Positions 9,290 through 18,367 of a DNA stretch of 64,000 nucleotides are shown here, one piece after another. Location: positions 1,488,001 through 1,552,000 of the forward strand of contig NZ_AP014546.1 of the NCBI RefSeq assembly GCF_016592555.1. Direction: 5' to 3'. The notes under the pieces are model-generated. The model was not told where the DNA came from and ran no database searches. It saw only the letters and a program-made list of their open reading frames with translations. This DNA is from Neptunomonas japonica JAMM 1380. Lineage in GTDB: Bacteria > Pseudomonadota > Gammaproteobacteria > Pseudomonadales > Balneatricaceae. Both the position numbers and the translations under genes were made by a program. Position 1 is the stretch's first letter, and each line of letters opens with the position of its first letter.

Positions 9290-10164
9290 TGAGCCTCCGT
9301 TAAAGAGTGGGTGGCCGCGTCAAGTGGTCCGCGTTCACGACAAAAATCGGTATCGGAGCAGATATAACTTCGTGTGCCCATATCATCCATAATCACTTCA
9401 TCAAGGAAGCTGTTTTCTGAGCCACAGATGGCGCAAGACTCATCCCATTGTTGTATCTCGAAGGGATGATCCTCGAAGTCGAGGCTTTTAACATCGGTGT
9501 ATGGCGGAATCGCATAGATACGTTTTTCACGTCCGGCGCCAAATAGCTGTAATGCCGGCATCTGATGCATTTTGGGGTTGTCGAATTTAGGGATAGGTGA
9601 CGGGTCCGTAATGTAGCGTCCGTTGACCATTACTGGATAGGCATAGGTGGTGGCGATATGGCCAAAGTGCGCGATATCTTCATATAGCTTAACGTGCATC
9701 ACGCCGTAATCTTCTAGTGCATGCATCTTACGGGTTTCGACTTCACTGGGTTCGATAAAACGAAGTGGCTCAGGAATTGGAACCTGATAGATGAGGATTT
9801 GATCTTCGTGCAGTGCCGCCTCAGGAATACGATGACGGGTCTGAATAAGTGACGCCTCTATGGTTTTTTCTGTCGTTTCTACGCCGGTGAGATCCTTGAA
9901 AAAAGCGCGGATACTCACAGCATTAGTAGTGTCATCCGCTCCTTGGTCAATAACCTTAAGAATGTCGTCTGCACCGATCACTGCTGCAGTGACCTGCATG
10001 CCACCGGTTCCCCAGCCGTAAGGCATCGGCATTTCACGACCACCAAAAGGAACCTGATAACCGGGGATAGCCACCGCTTTTAGTAACGCCCGACGAATCA
10101 TGCGTTTAGATTGTTCATCGAGATATGCGAAATTGTAGCCATCTCGAATCTTTGAAGCACTCAT
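9286..10164 (-). CDS. phnJ: Carbon-phosphorus lyase PhnJ
   Basis: PhnJ is the radical SAM enzyme that breaks the C-P bond of ribose 1-phosphonate 5-phosphate. The 292-residue protein has cysteines C244, C247, C269 and C275, the CX2CX21CX5C spacing known for the PhnJ 4Fe-4S cluster, and Gly35 in the conserved AIPGYQVPFGG segment that corresponds to the glycyl-radical residue of the E. coli enzyme. It overlaps both phnI and phnK by 4 bases. All key residues appear present, so the lyase should be active. Confidence 0.97.
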   Translation of the reverse strand: MSASKIRDGYNFAYLDEQSKRMIRRALLKAVAIPGYQVPFGGREMPMPYGWGTGGMQVTAAVIGADDILKVIDQGADDTTNAVSIRAFFKDLTGVETTEKTIEASLIQTRHRIPEAALHEDQILIYQVPIPEPLRFIEPSEVETRKMHALEDYGVMHVKLYEDIAHFGHIATTYAYPVMVNGRYITDPSPIPKFDNPKMHQMPALQLFGAGREKRIYAIPPYTDVKSLDFEDHPFEIQQWDESCAICGSENSFLDEVIMDDMGTRSYICSDTDFCRERGPLDAATHSLTEAQ

Positions 10165-11285
10165 GCGCAGTTCTCCTGAGGTGCTGTGGATAGGTTTTCT
10201 GCTGCTGTTGAGTTTTCTTTTCGCAGGCGTCTGAGTAGTTCCAGTTCTGCCTGAAAATCAACGTAGTGGGGGAGTTTAAGGTGGGACACAAAGCCGGATG
10301 CTTCGACGTTATCGCAATGTGATAGGACAAACTCTTCTTGCTGAGCTGGAGAGATGCGTTCTTCATCATATTTTTCGGCCTGCAAGGCACGATCAACCAG
10401 CGCCATGGCCAGCGTTTTTCGCTCGCTCTGGCCAAAAGCCAGACCGTAACCCCGAGTGAATTTAACTTCTCCCTCTTCTAACTTGCTGAAGCCGTTGATC
10501 ATCTCGCATTCGGTCACCTGAATCGTGCCGATATCGATAGTGAAGCCCAGCTCATCCGGAGTGACGGCGACCTCGACCTCACCGGTTCTTATCTCTCCAG
10601 CAAAGGGGTGATTGCGACCGTAACCGCGTTGTGTTGAATAACCAAGGGCTAATAGAAAACCTTCGTCACCACGCACCAGCGATTGTAAACGCGCACTGCG
10701 GTTACATGGATAGGTAGGCGGATCTTGGGTAATATCCGTGGGAGTCGATTGATCGTCAGGCTCTTCTACTAATAAACCTTCCCGTTCCAGCATTTTCAGA
10801 ACACGCGTCATCGGCTCTTGTTCTTCTGCACCTTCAGCTACTGGTTCAGAACGGGGAGTCTCGTCAGTTGCTGTGCCTTCGGCGAGTAGCTTGAAATCGA
10901 GTAATCGGTGTGTGTAATCAAAGGTAGATCCCAGTACCTGGCCACCTGGCAGATCTTTAAAGGTGGCAGAGATACGGCGCTCGACTTGCATCTCTGTGGT
11001 ATTAATCGCTTCACTGGTATAGAAGCGGCTGAGCGTGGTGCGATAGGCCCGAAGTAGAAAGATAGCTTCAACTAAGTCACCTGCGGATTGTTTAATCGCC
11101 AGCGCCGCCAGTTCACGATCATAGATCGATCCTTCAGTCATGACGCGATCAACCGCAAGAGCTAACTGCTGGCTAATCTGTTCTACTGACAAGGCTGTAA
11201 TTGACGTATCGCCGCGACGGCGTTTTGCTAATAACTGGTGGGCATTGGTGATGGCTTTTTCGCCACCTTTTACGGCTACATACAT
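10161..11285 (-). CDS. phnI: C-P lyase core subunit PhnI
   Basis: PhnI is a core subunit of the C-P lyase complex; with PhnG, H and L it displaces a nucleobase to form the phosphonate-ribose triphosphate. I set the start at the ATG at 11285 (MYVAVKGGEKAI), which matches the family N-terminus; an in-frame start 60 bases upstream would run into the end of phnH. This gives 374 residues. The gene starts one base after the phnH stop codon and overlaps phnJ by 4 bases. Confidence 0.95.
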   Translation of the reverse strand: MYVAVKGGEKAITNAHQLLAKRRRGDTSITALSVEQISQQLALAVDRVMTEGSIYDRELAALAIKQSAGDLVEAIFLLRAYRTTLSRFYTSEAINTTEMQVERRISATFKDLPGGQVLGSTFDYTHRLLDFKLLAEGTATDETPRSEPVAEGAEEQEPMTRVLKMLEREGLLVEEPDDQSTPTDITQDPPTYPCNRSARLQSLVRGDEGFLLALGYSTQRGYGRNHPFAGEIRTGEVEVAVTPDELGFTIDIGTIQVTECEMINGFSKLEEGEVKFTRGYGLAFGQSERKTLAMALVDRALQAEKYDEERISPAQQEEFVLSHCDNVEASGFVSHLKLPHYVDFQAELELLRRLRKENSTAAENLSTAPQENCA

Positions 11286-11286
11286 C

Positions 11287-11943
11287 TTAAACCACCTCGA
11301 CGTGAGTCGTTCTGGGGATGCAAACGAGTGACTGCTCTGTTGCAAAGATCATATCGACACCCAGTGGAAATGAATCCGGACGTTCAACCAGATAATCGAT
11401 AAGCAGGTCTGTCATATCTGAAATATGGACATATCGCTCTTGTGCTATCCCTGGCCCCGATAGCTTCAATGTCGTGTTTTTATGATGAGATCTATTCTTT
11501 ACATGTTGATCAGCTACGTGATCGGTTGTTTGATTTCTTGGCATCTCAGCAAGTGAATTTATTTGCAAAATCAACGTACAGCTGATTTCTGGATACTCAC
11601 TGCTGCCTTTAGAAAAGTCTCCCATATCACTGATTTCATTAGGGTAGGCGATAGCAAACAGCGCAGCGTTCTGGGTGTTGGCAATCGGCATGCCGGTATG
11701 GAAGTGAAGGTTGTGCTTGATTTCTGTAGTGCTGAGCTCTGGGGATAACCACAGAGGTGTTTGCTGATCCAATAATGCATGGCAGATAGCAAAGGTGCTG
11801 CTATACAAGTGCGCTAAAGGCTCAGGCGATGTGATATTAACAATCACTCCCGGCTCACTCATCGCTTTTAGAAGCTTGCGAAATACCACTTGGCTATCAT
11901 TAATCGGATTCACCAAACCTTTAATAATTGTTGGCGCATTCAT
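11287..11943 (-). CDS. phnH: C-P lyase core subunit PhnH
   Basis: PhnH is a homodimer-forming subunit of the PhnGHIJ core complex. The 218-residue sequence has the family N-terminal segment (NDSQVVFRKLLKAMSEPG) and the C-terminal LGVDMIFATEQSLVCIPRTT strand. The middle part (about residues 118-150) seems somewhat long and polar compared with what I recall of the family. It sits between phnG, two bases upstream, and phnI, one base downstream. Confidence 0.93.
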   Translation of the reverse strand: MNAPTIIKGLVNPINDSQVVFRKLLKAMSEPGVIVNITSPEPLAHLYSSTFAICHALLDQQTPLWLSPELSTTEIKHNLHFHTGMPIANTQNAALFAIAYPNEISDMGDFSKGSSEYPEISCTLILQINSLAEMPRNQTTDHVADQHVKNRSHHKNTTLKLSGPGIAQERYVHISDMTDLLIDYLVERPDSFPLGVDMIFATEQSLVCIPRTTHVEVV

Positions 11944-11945
11944 GC

Positions 11946-12431
11946 TTAGTCTTCGCCCCGTACCAGTGTGAAAAAATTAACTTTAGTTGCTGATGTTTCA
12001 GCGGTTTTCTGCTGTTGTAAATGCTGTAGCTGATTTTCCAAAGGACGAACAACCTGTTCATTGATAAGTGTGGAGTTGCTATCCGTCTGCAACACAGCGT
12101 CTAGTTGCGCTGCTCGTAACGCATGAGCTTTGTCACGCCCGGCGATATAGCTATAGCCATAATGGCCGGCTGTTGAGCGGACTACACATCGGGTGATCGT
12201 CATGTCTCCCAGATTAAAAGGAGAACCGGTGCCGCCCATACGGGCGCGTACTTGAGTTAGGCCAATTTCAGGCGCACGAATAGTTTCAAACTGGCTTTCA
12301 TCGATTAAGTTGTCTGATAAAGCATGCAGTAACTGGCTGCAGGATTTAGCCATGGTAGACATCCAGTGTTGCCGATTACTCAATTGATCATTCACAGTAT
12401 TATTTCGCTCTTTAATAGATGCTTGTTCCAT
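11946..12431 (-). CDS. phnG: C-P lyase core subunit PhnG
   Basis: PhnG is a small core subunit of C-P lyase. The 161-residue protein has the conserved region RQHWMSTMAKS near its start and the core segment TQVRARMGGTGSPFNLGDMTITRCVVR, typical of PhnG. The ATG at 12431 lies 3 bases after the phnF stop. The N-terminal 16 residues before NRQHWM are probably poorly conserved, so the start could be slightly further in. Confidence 0.93.
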   Translation of the reverse strand: MEQASIKERNNTVNDQLSNRQHWMSTMAKSCSQLLHALSDNLIDESQFETIRAPEIGLTQVRARMGGTGSPFNLGDMTITRCVVRSTAGHYGYSYIAGRDKAHALRAAQLDAVLQTDSNSTLINEQVVRPLENQLQHLQQQKTAETSATKVNFFTLVRGED

Positions 12432-12434
12432 GGT

Positions 12435-13124
12435 TTAGGGTTCCACGCTGTATTCAAAAATATCGCTACGTGTGATGCTGATGGAATATTCCATCAGCTG
12501 TTGATTATCTTTTAAGACGTATTGTGAGTGGATCTCCATGACCGGAACCCCTCTGCCTATACCTAACTGTTGGCATTCATCAAACGTGGGCATACGGGCG
12601 CTCAATTTTGTGTTGCCACGCTCTGCATCAAATTGGTAGTGATTTCGAAGAAATTGATGTAAAGAGCCTGAGGTGTATTTTTCTAGGGTATCTAGGTCTA
12701 CGTTAAACAGGTGATGCTTAATCAGGGAGGCAGGTTTATCATCAATATATCGACGGGTTTTTAGGATAACCGCTGTTGTAGGCGCTAGATTTAATCGTTC
12801 AATGACCTTCGGGCTTAGCGCCTCTTCTGAGTAACCGAGCACCTCAGTTTCAAGAGATAAACCTATTTTTGAGAGGTTGTAGGTAAAGCATGAATTACTA
12901 TGCAAAGAATAATCAATCGGTGTTCTTACCACTTGATTTCCTAATCCTTGAAAACGCTTGATCAAGCCATCCTGAACCAGTTCGTCAACAGCCCGTCGCA
13001 GTGTATGCCGGTTGACATTGAAACGGTCTGCTAGCTGTTTTTCAGATGGTAAGAGGTCGCCAGATTCGTATTGGTCGCGAATTTCGTCTCTTAGCTGTGT
13101 TGCAATTTTTAAGTAAACGGCCAT
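12435..13124 (-). CDS. phnF: GntR-family transcriptional regulator PhnF
   Basis: A 229-residue regulator with an N-terminal GntR winged helix (about residues 1-70, LPSEKQLADRFNVNRHTLRRAVDELV) and a C-terminal UTRA effector-binding domain. PhnF proteins act on phn operons, usually as repressors; the ligand here is unknown. Its place between phnE and phnG is as in E. coli. It sits 37 bases after phnE, so it should be made from the same Pho-controlled message. Confidence 0.92.
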   Translation of the reverse strand: MAVYLKIATQLRDEIRDQYESGDLLPSEKQLADRFNVNRHTLRRAVDELVQDGLIKRFQGLGNQVVRTPIDYSLHSNSCFTYNLSKIGLSLETEVLGYSEEALSPKVIERLNLAPTTAVILKTRRYIDDKPASLIKHHLFNVDLDTLEKYTSGSLHQFLRNHYQFDAERGNTKLSARMPTFDECQQLGIGRGVPVMEIHSQYVLKDNQQLMEYSISITRSDIFEYSVEP

Positions 13125-13160
13125 GGCTCTGTTGTCTATACAAGTTTCAAGGATAAAAAA

Positions 13161-13949
13161 TCAGATAAAGGCTTTGCGTAGCTGTTGGGAGATCAGATCA
13201 ATTAAAGTTACACAAATAATAATGACGACCATCACGGCGCAGGTTTGCTGAAACTGAAATCCACGCAGGCTTTCCCACAAGATCACTCCAATGCCGCCCG
13301 CGCCGACCATGCCGACAACCGTGGCTGAACGGACATTGGACTCAAAGCGGTACAGGGAATAAGAGATCCATAACGGCAATACTTGGGGAATCACACCGTA
13401 AAGAATTTCTTCCAGTTTGTTTGCGCCGGTGGATCTAACTCCTTCAGCAGGGCGAGGGTCTATGGCTTCAACAGCTTCTGAAAATAGCTTGGCGAGTACC
13501 CCCGTGGTGTGGATAAATAACGCCATCACTCCAGCAAAAGGACCAAGCCCGACAGCCACTACAAACAACATAGCAAACACCATCTCGTTGATCGCTCGTG
13601 TTGCATCCATCAGGCGGCGGGTGGGTTGGTAAAGCCACATGGGTGCTAGGTTTTCTGCGCTCATCAATCCCAGAGGAATGGCGCAAATGATCGATAAAAC
13701 TGTTCCCCATAAAGCGATATGAACGGTTATTACCATCTCATCGATGTAGTAGCTCAGGTCTTTAAAGTTCGGTGGGAAAAAGTCACCGCCAAACTCAAGC
13801 ATGTTGCCTGCATCGTTGATAAGCAGCATTGGGTTCATTTCAGCTGATCCCCAGCCCCAGCTTAGCATCAGGAGTAAAATTCCCCAGCTTAGGGTTGCCA
13901 TCCAGTTAAAAGGTGACTTTGGAATTGTGCTGACCGTTAATGTTGTCAT
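13161..13949 (-). CDS. phnE: Phosphonate ABC transporter permease PhnE
   Basis: PhnE is the inner-membrane permease of the PhnCDE phosphonate importer. Several hydrophobic spans and the EAA-type loop near residues 160-200 fit a binding-protein-dependent permease. I chose the ATG at 13949 ([11 protein letters not shown], 262 residues), preceded by GGAAT, over the ATG at 14006, since the longer N-terminus ([17 protein letters not shown]) does not look like the family. It follows phnD by about 80 bases in the operon. Confidence 0.93.
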   Translation of the reverse strand: MTTLTVSTIPKSPFNWMATLSWGILLLMLSWGWGSAEMNPMLLINDAGNMLEFGGDFFPPNFKDLSYYIDEMVITVHIALWGTVLSIICAIPLGLMSAENLAPMWLYQPTRRLMDATRAINEMVFAMLFVVAVGLGPFAGVMALFIHTTGVLAKLFSEAVEAIDPRPAEGVRSTGANKLEEILYGVIPQVLPLWISYSLYRFESNVRSATVVGMVGAGGIGVILWESLRGFQFQQTCAVMVVIIICVTLIDLISQQLRKAFI

Positions 13950-14028
13950 GAAGTCATTCCGTACATAGAAAGACAGCTTCAAGTGAGTTATGTCACCTGA
14001 AGCCATGTTAATGAGTTAACTGGAGGAA

Positions 14029-15045
14029 TTAGTTAGCTGAAGCTGCAGCTATTGCACTCATACGGCGATTCAATTCAGACAGTTGGTTATCAATTTTTTG
14101 TACTTTCTGCGCTTTGTCTTCATTGCTCATATCTGAAGCATTAATTAGTTTGATACGATTCTTGAAGAGTACCAACTGGCGGATAGGCAGCAATTGATCA
14201 TCACTAGAAGCTTTAAAGGGAGCCCACTGTAATGCTTTCAGTGTATTCAACTCCGCGACCACGTTAGTTTTTCCATAGGTCATGAAGAAGTTATAGATTT
14301 CACTTTTGGTTTCTTCCGGAAGGTTTTTGCGCCATACGATTGGATCAGAAGGAATCAGGGGTGATTTCCAGATAATTTTCACGTTATTTGCTTTCTCAGG
14401 GTTGAGTAGCTGAATTCGTGCTAAGGTTTCTGTATTGTTTGTTGCCACATCTACTTGGCCATTGGCTACGGCAAGAATGTTGGATTCGTGGTTAGCATTG
14501 GTTATGCGTTTAAAGGCTTTTTTGGGATCAACATCGTTTTTAGCAAACACATAGTAGCCTGGTACTAAAAAGCCTGAAGTTGAGTTAGGGTCGCCGTTAC
14601 CAAAGGCCAGTTCACTACTGTATTTCAGCATATCGTCAACATTGTTGATCTTGTCATTGTTCTTGTTAGCAAGTAACAAACTCCAATAGCCAGGGTTGCC
14701 GGATACATCAACCGTTTGAGCGAAAATCTGGCCACCTGCGCGATCTACAGCTTCCATCGCTGATTTGTTACCCAACCAAGCGACATCGACTTTATTAAAG
14801 CGCATAGCCTGAATAATACCGGCGTAGTCAGAAGCAAAGAATGGTTTAATCTTCACTCCCATCTGTTCTGACATATCTTTAAGGAAAGGAACCCAGACAG
14901 TTTTTAGGTTCTGCGAGGATTCGGTGGAAATGATGCCAAAGTTAAGCGCTTTAATCTCTTCAGCTTGAGCAAGCGTTACGCCCGACAGCGCTGAGGTTAA
15001 TGCTAGGCCCGTCGCTAGTTTAGAAAATAGTTTTTTCAGTTTCAT
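14029..15045 (-). CDS. phnD: Phosphonate-binding periplasmic protein PhnD
   Basis: PhnD captures phosphonates in the periplasm for PhnCE. The 338-residue protein begins with a signal peptide (about residues 1-28, ALTSALSGVTLAQAEE) and then the family segment LNFGIISTESSQNL. The conserved region GNKSAMEAVDRA and the SGFLVPGYYVF segment fit a type II periplasmic binding fold. It lies 28 bases after phnC. Confidence 0.95.
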   Translation of the reverse strand: MKLKKLFSKLATGLALTSALSGVTLAQAEEIKALNFGIISTESSQNLKTVWVPFLKDMSEQMGVKIKPFFASDYAGIIQAMRFNKVDVAWLGNKSAMEAVDRAGGQIFAQTVDVSGNPGYWSLLLANKNNDKINNVDDMLKYSSELAFGNGDPNSTSGFLVPGYYVFAKNDVDPKKAFKRITNANHESNILAVANGQVDVATNNTETLARIQLLNPEKANNVKIIWKSPLIPSDPIVWRKNLPEETKSEIYNFFMTYGKTNVVAELNTLKALQWAPFKASSDDQLLPIRQLVLFKNRIKLINASDMSNEDKAQKVQKIDNQLSELNRRMSAIAAASAN

Positions 15046-15073
15046 CAGTTGGGTTCTCGTTGATGGAGTTTAG

Positions 15074-15901
15074 TTAAGCAGGAGTTAGTTCAAAGCTAGG
15101 TGACAGCTGATCATTGGATACGGCGTCCGGCCGCTGATTCTGCTGTTGGGTTCCATATAACTGGGTCAGTTGTACTCTACTCAATTCGTTGATTCGACCA
15201 TCGAAGAATATTTCTCCCTGGCGCAGTGCAACGGCACGCTGGCAGTATTTTTGTGCGTAATCGACCTGATGCAATGTGACTACAACGGTAATGCCATCTT
15301 TAATGTTAATGTCTTGAAGAATCTCCATCACTTGACGTGATGACTCAGGGTCTAAAGATGCGATAGGCTCGTCTGCCAGAATGATTTCGGCTTTCTGCAT
15401 TAAAGCTCGTGCAATAGCGACACGTTGCTGTTGGCCACCAGAAAGTTGTGACGCACGTTGTAAAGCAAATTCACGTAAGCCAACGCGATCAAGAGCATTG
15501 AGTGCTTCTTGTTTTTCGGCATCAGTAAACCAGCCAAGCAGGCTGCGATAGGTCGGTACACGACTCAAGCCGCCAATTAATACGTTGGTTAATACGCTCA
15601 AGCGGCTGATAAGGTTGAACTGCTGAAAGACGTTACCGATACGTGCTCGAGAACGGCGAATATCTTTATGTAGTTTGCCTTGTAGCTGAATAGGCGTATC
15701 GAATACAGATACGCTAGAAGGTGTTTTTTTATCAGCTAATGTAAGGCCAGAGATGTGCCGCATCAGGGTTGATTTTCCTGAACCGGAAGGACCGATAAGA
15801 GCAACCATATCACCCTGATCAATACACAGGTCAATACCTTTAAGCGCGTAGTTGTTTTTTGAAAATGATTTTTTTACGCCCGATATAGTAATTATCGACA
15901 T
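15074..15901 (-). CDS. phnC: Phosphonate ABC transporter ATPase PhnC
   Basis: PhnC energises phosphonate import. The 275-residue protein has Walker [10 protein letters not shown] at residues 37-45, ABC signature LSGGQQQR and Walker [12 protein letters not shown]. It is the first gene of the operon and the ATG at 15901 is preceded by AGAGGAA at good spacing. A tract of Pho-box repeats and a -10 element lie directly upstream, so the operon should be switched on by PhoB when phosphate is short. Confidence 0.95.
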   Translation of the reverse strand: MSIITISGVKKSFSKNNYALKGIDLCIDQGDMVALIGPSGSGKSTLMRHISGLTLADKKTPSSVSVFDTPIQLQGKLHKDIRRSRARIGNVFQQFNLISRLSVLTNVLIGGLSRVPTYRSLLGWFTDAEKQEALNALDRVGLREFALQRASQLSGGQQQRVAIARALMQKAEIILADEPIASLDPESSRQVMEILQDINIKDGITVVVTLHQVDYAQKYCQRAVALRQGEIFFDGRINELSRVQLTQLYGTQQQNQRPDAVSNDQLSPSFELTPA

Positions 15902-15928
15902 GGAGTATTCCTCTTTTTTGTTAGAGAA

Positions 15929-16006
15929 ATATTAGAAGTGATATGTGACAGACCAGTTATCTAGACATGTCAGAAATATGAAGAATCTGTGGTAATTAGA
16001 TGACAG
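15929..16006 (-). promoter_or_regulatory. Pho-box array and promoter of the phn operon
   Basis: On the minus strand six 7-mers start at exact 11-base intervals from 16006: CTGTCAT, TTACCAC, TCTTCAT, CTGACAT, AGATAAC and CTGTCAC. The first, fourth and last match the PhoB half-site consensus CTGTCAT/C well; the others are weaker. The last unit ends at 15945 and a TAATAT -10 box lies at 15934-15929, 10 bases further, as in PhoB-dependent promoters where the Pho box replaces the -35. This predicts activation of phnC-phnP under phosphate limitation. Confidence 0.8.
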
Positions 16007-16013
16007 GAGAAAT

Positions 16014-16042
16014 GAAAAAGCCACTCTAAGAGAGCGGCTTTT
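16014..16042 (-). terminator. Intrinsic terminator of the symporter gene
   Basis: On the minus strand GCCGCTCT - loop - AGAGTGGC is followed by a T run. It lies just after the symporter stop (16060) and before the phn promoter, insulating the two units. Confidence 0.8.
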
Positions 16043-16059
16043 ATGGGAAGGGTTAGATA

Positions 16060-17577
16060 TTAAGCAATATCTTTTTCACGTGCTTTTTCTTGAGAGTTAG
16101 CATAACGCTTCGCCCAGAAGTCAGCACCTTTAATTCCCAGTTTCTCTGGGTTGAAAGTGTAGGTTTTGACGCCTGCTTTGCGCTGTGCTTCGTAATCTTT
16201 TAACGCTTTTATTGCGGGTTTTGAGATGAAGAATATGATCAAAATACCAACAATGTTCAGCCATGCCATCAAGCCAACACCGACATCGCCAAGACCCCAT
16301 GCAAGGTTTGCAGTTTTAACAGTTCCGTAGAAAGTTGCCGTTAGCAATACAAACTTAAGTAAGAAATTGAAACCAGGTAACTTAAGTGTACGTTTTAGGT
16401 AAGCAAGGTTGGTTTCTGCAATGTAGTAATAAGCAAGAATAGTGGTGAATGAGAAGAAGAATAGAGCCAGTGCGATAAATGGCTTACCTACGCCTGGTAG
16501 TACTTGTTCAACAGCAGTTTGCGTGTAAGCAGGGCTGTTAGCCGCGATATCTGCAGCTAAGTTCTGAACGAGGAAAATACCTTCGCCTGCACCGTGTACG
16601 TTATAAGCGCCTGTGATTAGAATCATGAATGCAGTTGCAGAACAAACAAACAGCGTATCAATATAAACAGAGAACGCCTGCACTAAACCTTGTTGTGCTG
16701 GGTGCTCAACCTCAGCCGCTGCTGCTGCGTGAGGGCCGGTACCTTGTCCTGCTTCGTTTGAGTAAACGCCACGTTTAACGCCCCAGCCTATCGCAGCGCC
16801 CATGCCGGCCATTGGTGTGAATGCATCAGCAAAAATCATGCTGATAACATCAGGTAGCTGTTCTAAGTTAAGTGCAATAACTGAACAAGCAATAACGATG
16901 TAAGCCAGTGCCATGAATGGAACAACAACCTGAGTGAAGTTAGCAATACGTTTTACACCACCGAAGATGATGAAGCTAAGCACCAGTACAATACTGATAG
17001 CCGCTATAATTTTGGTAAGGCTCAGATCACCCATTGAAGTGCTGACCATACCGCCTGAACCGAATGCTAGTTCTGCTGCGTTGCCAATACCGTTAGACTG
17101 TACACCTGGCAGCATCACGCCACAGGCTAGAATAGTTGCAATAGCAAAAATCCATGCAAACCATTTTTGGCCCATCGCTTTTTCAAAATAAAATGCCGGA
17201 CCACCGCGGTACTGACCTTCGTGTTCTTCTTTATAAATCTGCCCTAATGCAGACTCTGTATAAGCCGTAGCTGCGCCAAGAAAAGCAACAACCCACATCC
17301 AAAACACAGCACCCGGACCACCAAAACCAATGGCCGCTGCTACACCTGCTATGTTACCGGTACCAACACGCCCTGAAAGCGATACAGCTAGGGCTTGAAA
17401 AGAGGAAATTCCTTTGTCGGAGCTGCTGCCAGAAAATAGCAAACGCCACATTTCGCCGAACATGCGTACTTGGACAAAGCGAGTAAGAATTGAGTAGAAC
17501 AAGCCTGCACCAAGGCACAGATAGATAAGAGCTGGGCTCCAGATGATTCCATTTACAGAATCGATAATTGATTGCAT
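16060..17577 (-). CDS. Sodium:alanine/glycine symporter (AGCS family)
   Basis: A 505-residue inner-membrane transporter that takes up alanine or glycine with sodium. The segments SGRVGTGNIAGVA and SNEAGQGT are hallmarks of the AGCS family and about ten hydrophobic spans are visible. The ATG at 17577 is preferred over the GTG at 17583 because GGAG lies eight bases before it. The gene stands alone, with its own terminator and a 16-bp perfect palindrome about 95 bases upstream. Alanine and glycine specificity cannot be separated here. Confidence 0.92.
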   Translation of the reverse strand: MQSIIDSVNGIIWSPALIYLCLGAGLFYSILTRFVQVRMFGEMWRLLFSGSSSDKGISSFQALAVSLSGRVGTGNIAGVAAAIGFGGPGAVFWMWVVAFLGAATAYTESALGQIYKEEHEGQYRGGPAFYFEKAMGQKWFAWIFAIATILACGVMLPGVQSNGIGNAAELAFGSGGMVSTSMGDLSLTKIIAAISIVLVLSFIIFGGVKRIANFTQVVVPFMALAYIVIACSVIALNLEQLPDVISMIFADAFTPMAGMGAAIGWGVKRGVYSNEAGQGTGPHAAAAAEVEHPAQQGLVQAFSVYIDTLFVCSATAFMILITGAYNVHGAGEGIFLVQNLAADIAANSPAYTQTAVEQVLPGVGKPFIALALFFFSFTTILAYYYIAETNLAYLKRTLKLPGFNFLLKFVLLTATFYGTVKTANLAWGLGDVGVGLMAWLNIVGILIIFFISKPAIKALKDYEAQRKAGVKTYTFNPEKLGIKGADFWAKRYANSQEKAREKDIA

Positions 17578-17671
17578 ATACACTAGTCTCCAGGGAGTTT
17601 TCGTTTTTCACGTTATTAGAATTATCGGCGGAAATTTTATAGAGTTATGCTTGGTGATTTTTTCTGTTATG

Positions 17672-17687
17672 CGTCTGATATCAGACG
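17672..17687. promoter_or_regulatory. 16-bp perfect palindrome upstream of the symporter gene
   Basis: CGTCTGATATCAGACG is its own reverse complement over all 16 bases. It lies 95 to 110 bases upstream of the symporter start, within a noncoding stretch, which suits a dimeric regulator's operator. The regulator is unknown; GTCTGATATCAGAC-like sites are plausible for GntR-type proteins, but this is only inference. Confidence 0.5.
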
Positions 17688-17731
17688 AAAGTATGGGTTT
17701 TCGGGGCGTTTCGAGAGTTTTTTTCTGTTAA

Positions 17732-17750
17732 GGGCAGGGTGGTTCTGCCC
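17732..17750 (-). terminator. Possible terminator hairpin after the hydrolase gene
   Basis: GGGCAG - loop - CTGCCC lies 10 bases after the stop of the hydrolase gene (17760). The minus-strand 3' side has only two T residues before AACAG, so it is a weak intrinsic terminator at best. Confidence 0.35.
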
Positions 17751-17759
17751 CTATGGGGT

Positions 17760-18305
17760 CTAGCGTAGATATTCTTTGCTGATGCGCTTGAATGTCTCTG
17801 TCCCTGATTTTTGCATCCACTCAAAAGCGACCATCTCACGAGTTACAATATGTATGCCGCAAGAACGCATTCTTTCTAGCGCGTATAACTTATCGTTGGG
17901 ATTGCGGGAGGATACACAGTCTGCCACAACATAAACTTCTAGTCCTTGTTGCTTTAACTGAATAGCTGTTTGCATAACACAGACATGTGATTCCATTCCA
18001 ATAACAATAATCTGTTCAAGGTTGCTATCGTGAATCATTTTGTGACAAGAGGGCTCTGACATACAGGAAAAATGTGTTTTTTCCATGTACTTATCTTTTG
18101 GTAAAACCTCTCTTAATTCATCGATGGTATGGCCTATGCCCTGAGGATATTGCTCGGAAGTTATGATAGTGATACCGAGTATGCTGGCTATTTCAATTAA
18201 CCATTTGCTGTTTTGGATCAGCACCTCTTTTTCATGAATAGCGGGAGCTAATTTTTCTTGGATATCGACAACTAATAAGCAGGATTTTTGAGGGTGAATC
18301 AGCAT
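17760..18305 (-). CDS. Isochorismatase-family cysteine hydrolase
   Basis: A 181-residue alpha/beta hydrolase of the isochorismatase/nicotinamidase superfamily. The probable catalytic residues are D14 (LVVDIQEKL), K76 (MEKTHFSC) and C109 (MESHVCV). It resembles the stand-alone YcaC-like group, whose true substrates are mostly unknown. The ATG at 18305 has AAGGAG upstream. It follows the Bcr-type exporter gene by about 60 bases on the same strand, so the two may be co-transcribed. Confidence 0.85.
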   Translation of the reverse strand: MLIHPQKSCLLVVDIQEKLAPAIHEKEVLIQNSKWLIEIASILGITIITSEQYPQGIGHTIDELREVLPKDKYMEKTHFSCMSEPSCHKMIHDSNLEQIIVIGMESHVCVMQTAIQLKQQGLEVYVVADCVSSRNPNDKLYALERMRSCGIHIVTREMVAFEWMQKSGTETFKRISKEYLR

Positions 18306-18367
18306 GCTTTTCTCCTTATTGATTGCGTTCAGGGTAATCCCTTGAGAGTGACTTTGCCAAGTATGTT

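Noticed and set aside
10115..10435. Leftward open frame of 106 codons inside phnI
   Set aside because: It lies wholly over the end of phnI and start of phnJ in another frame, and has no family likeness; it is a shadow.
17584..17759. Possible glycine riboswitch before the alanine/glycine symporter gene
   Set aside because: Such riboswitches are known before AGCS genes, but I could not find the paired conserved cores; only a palindrome and a short hairpin are visible.
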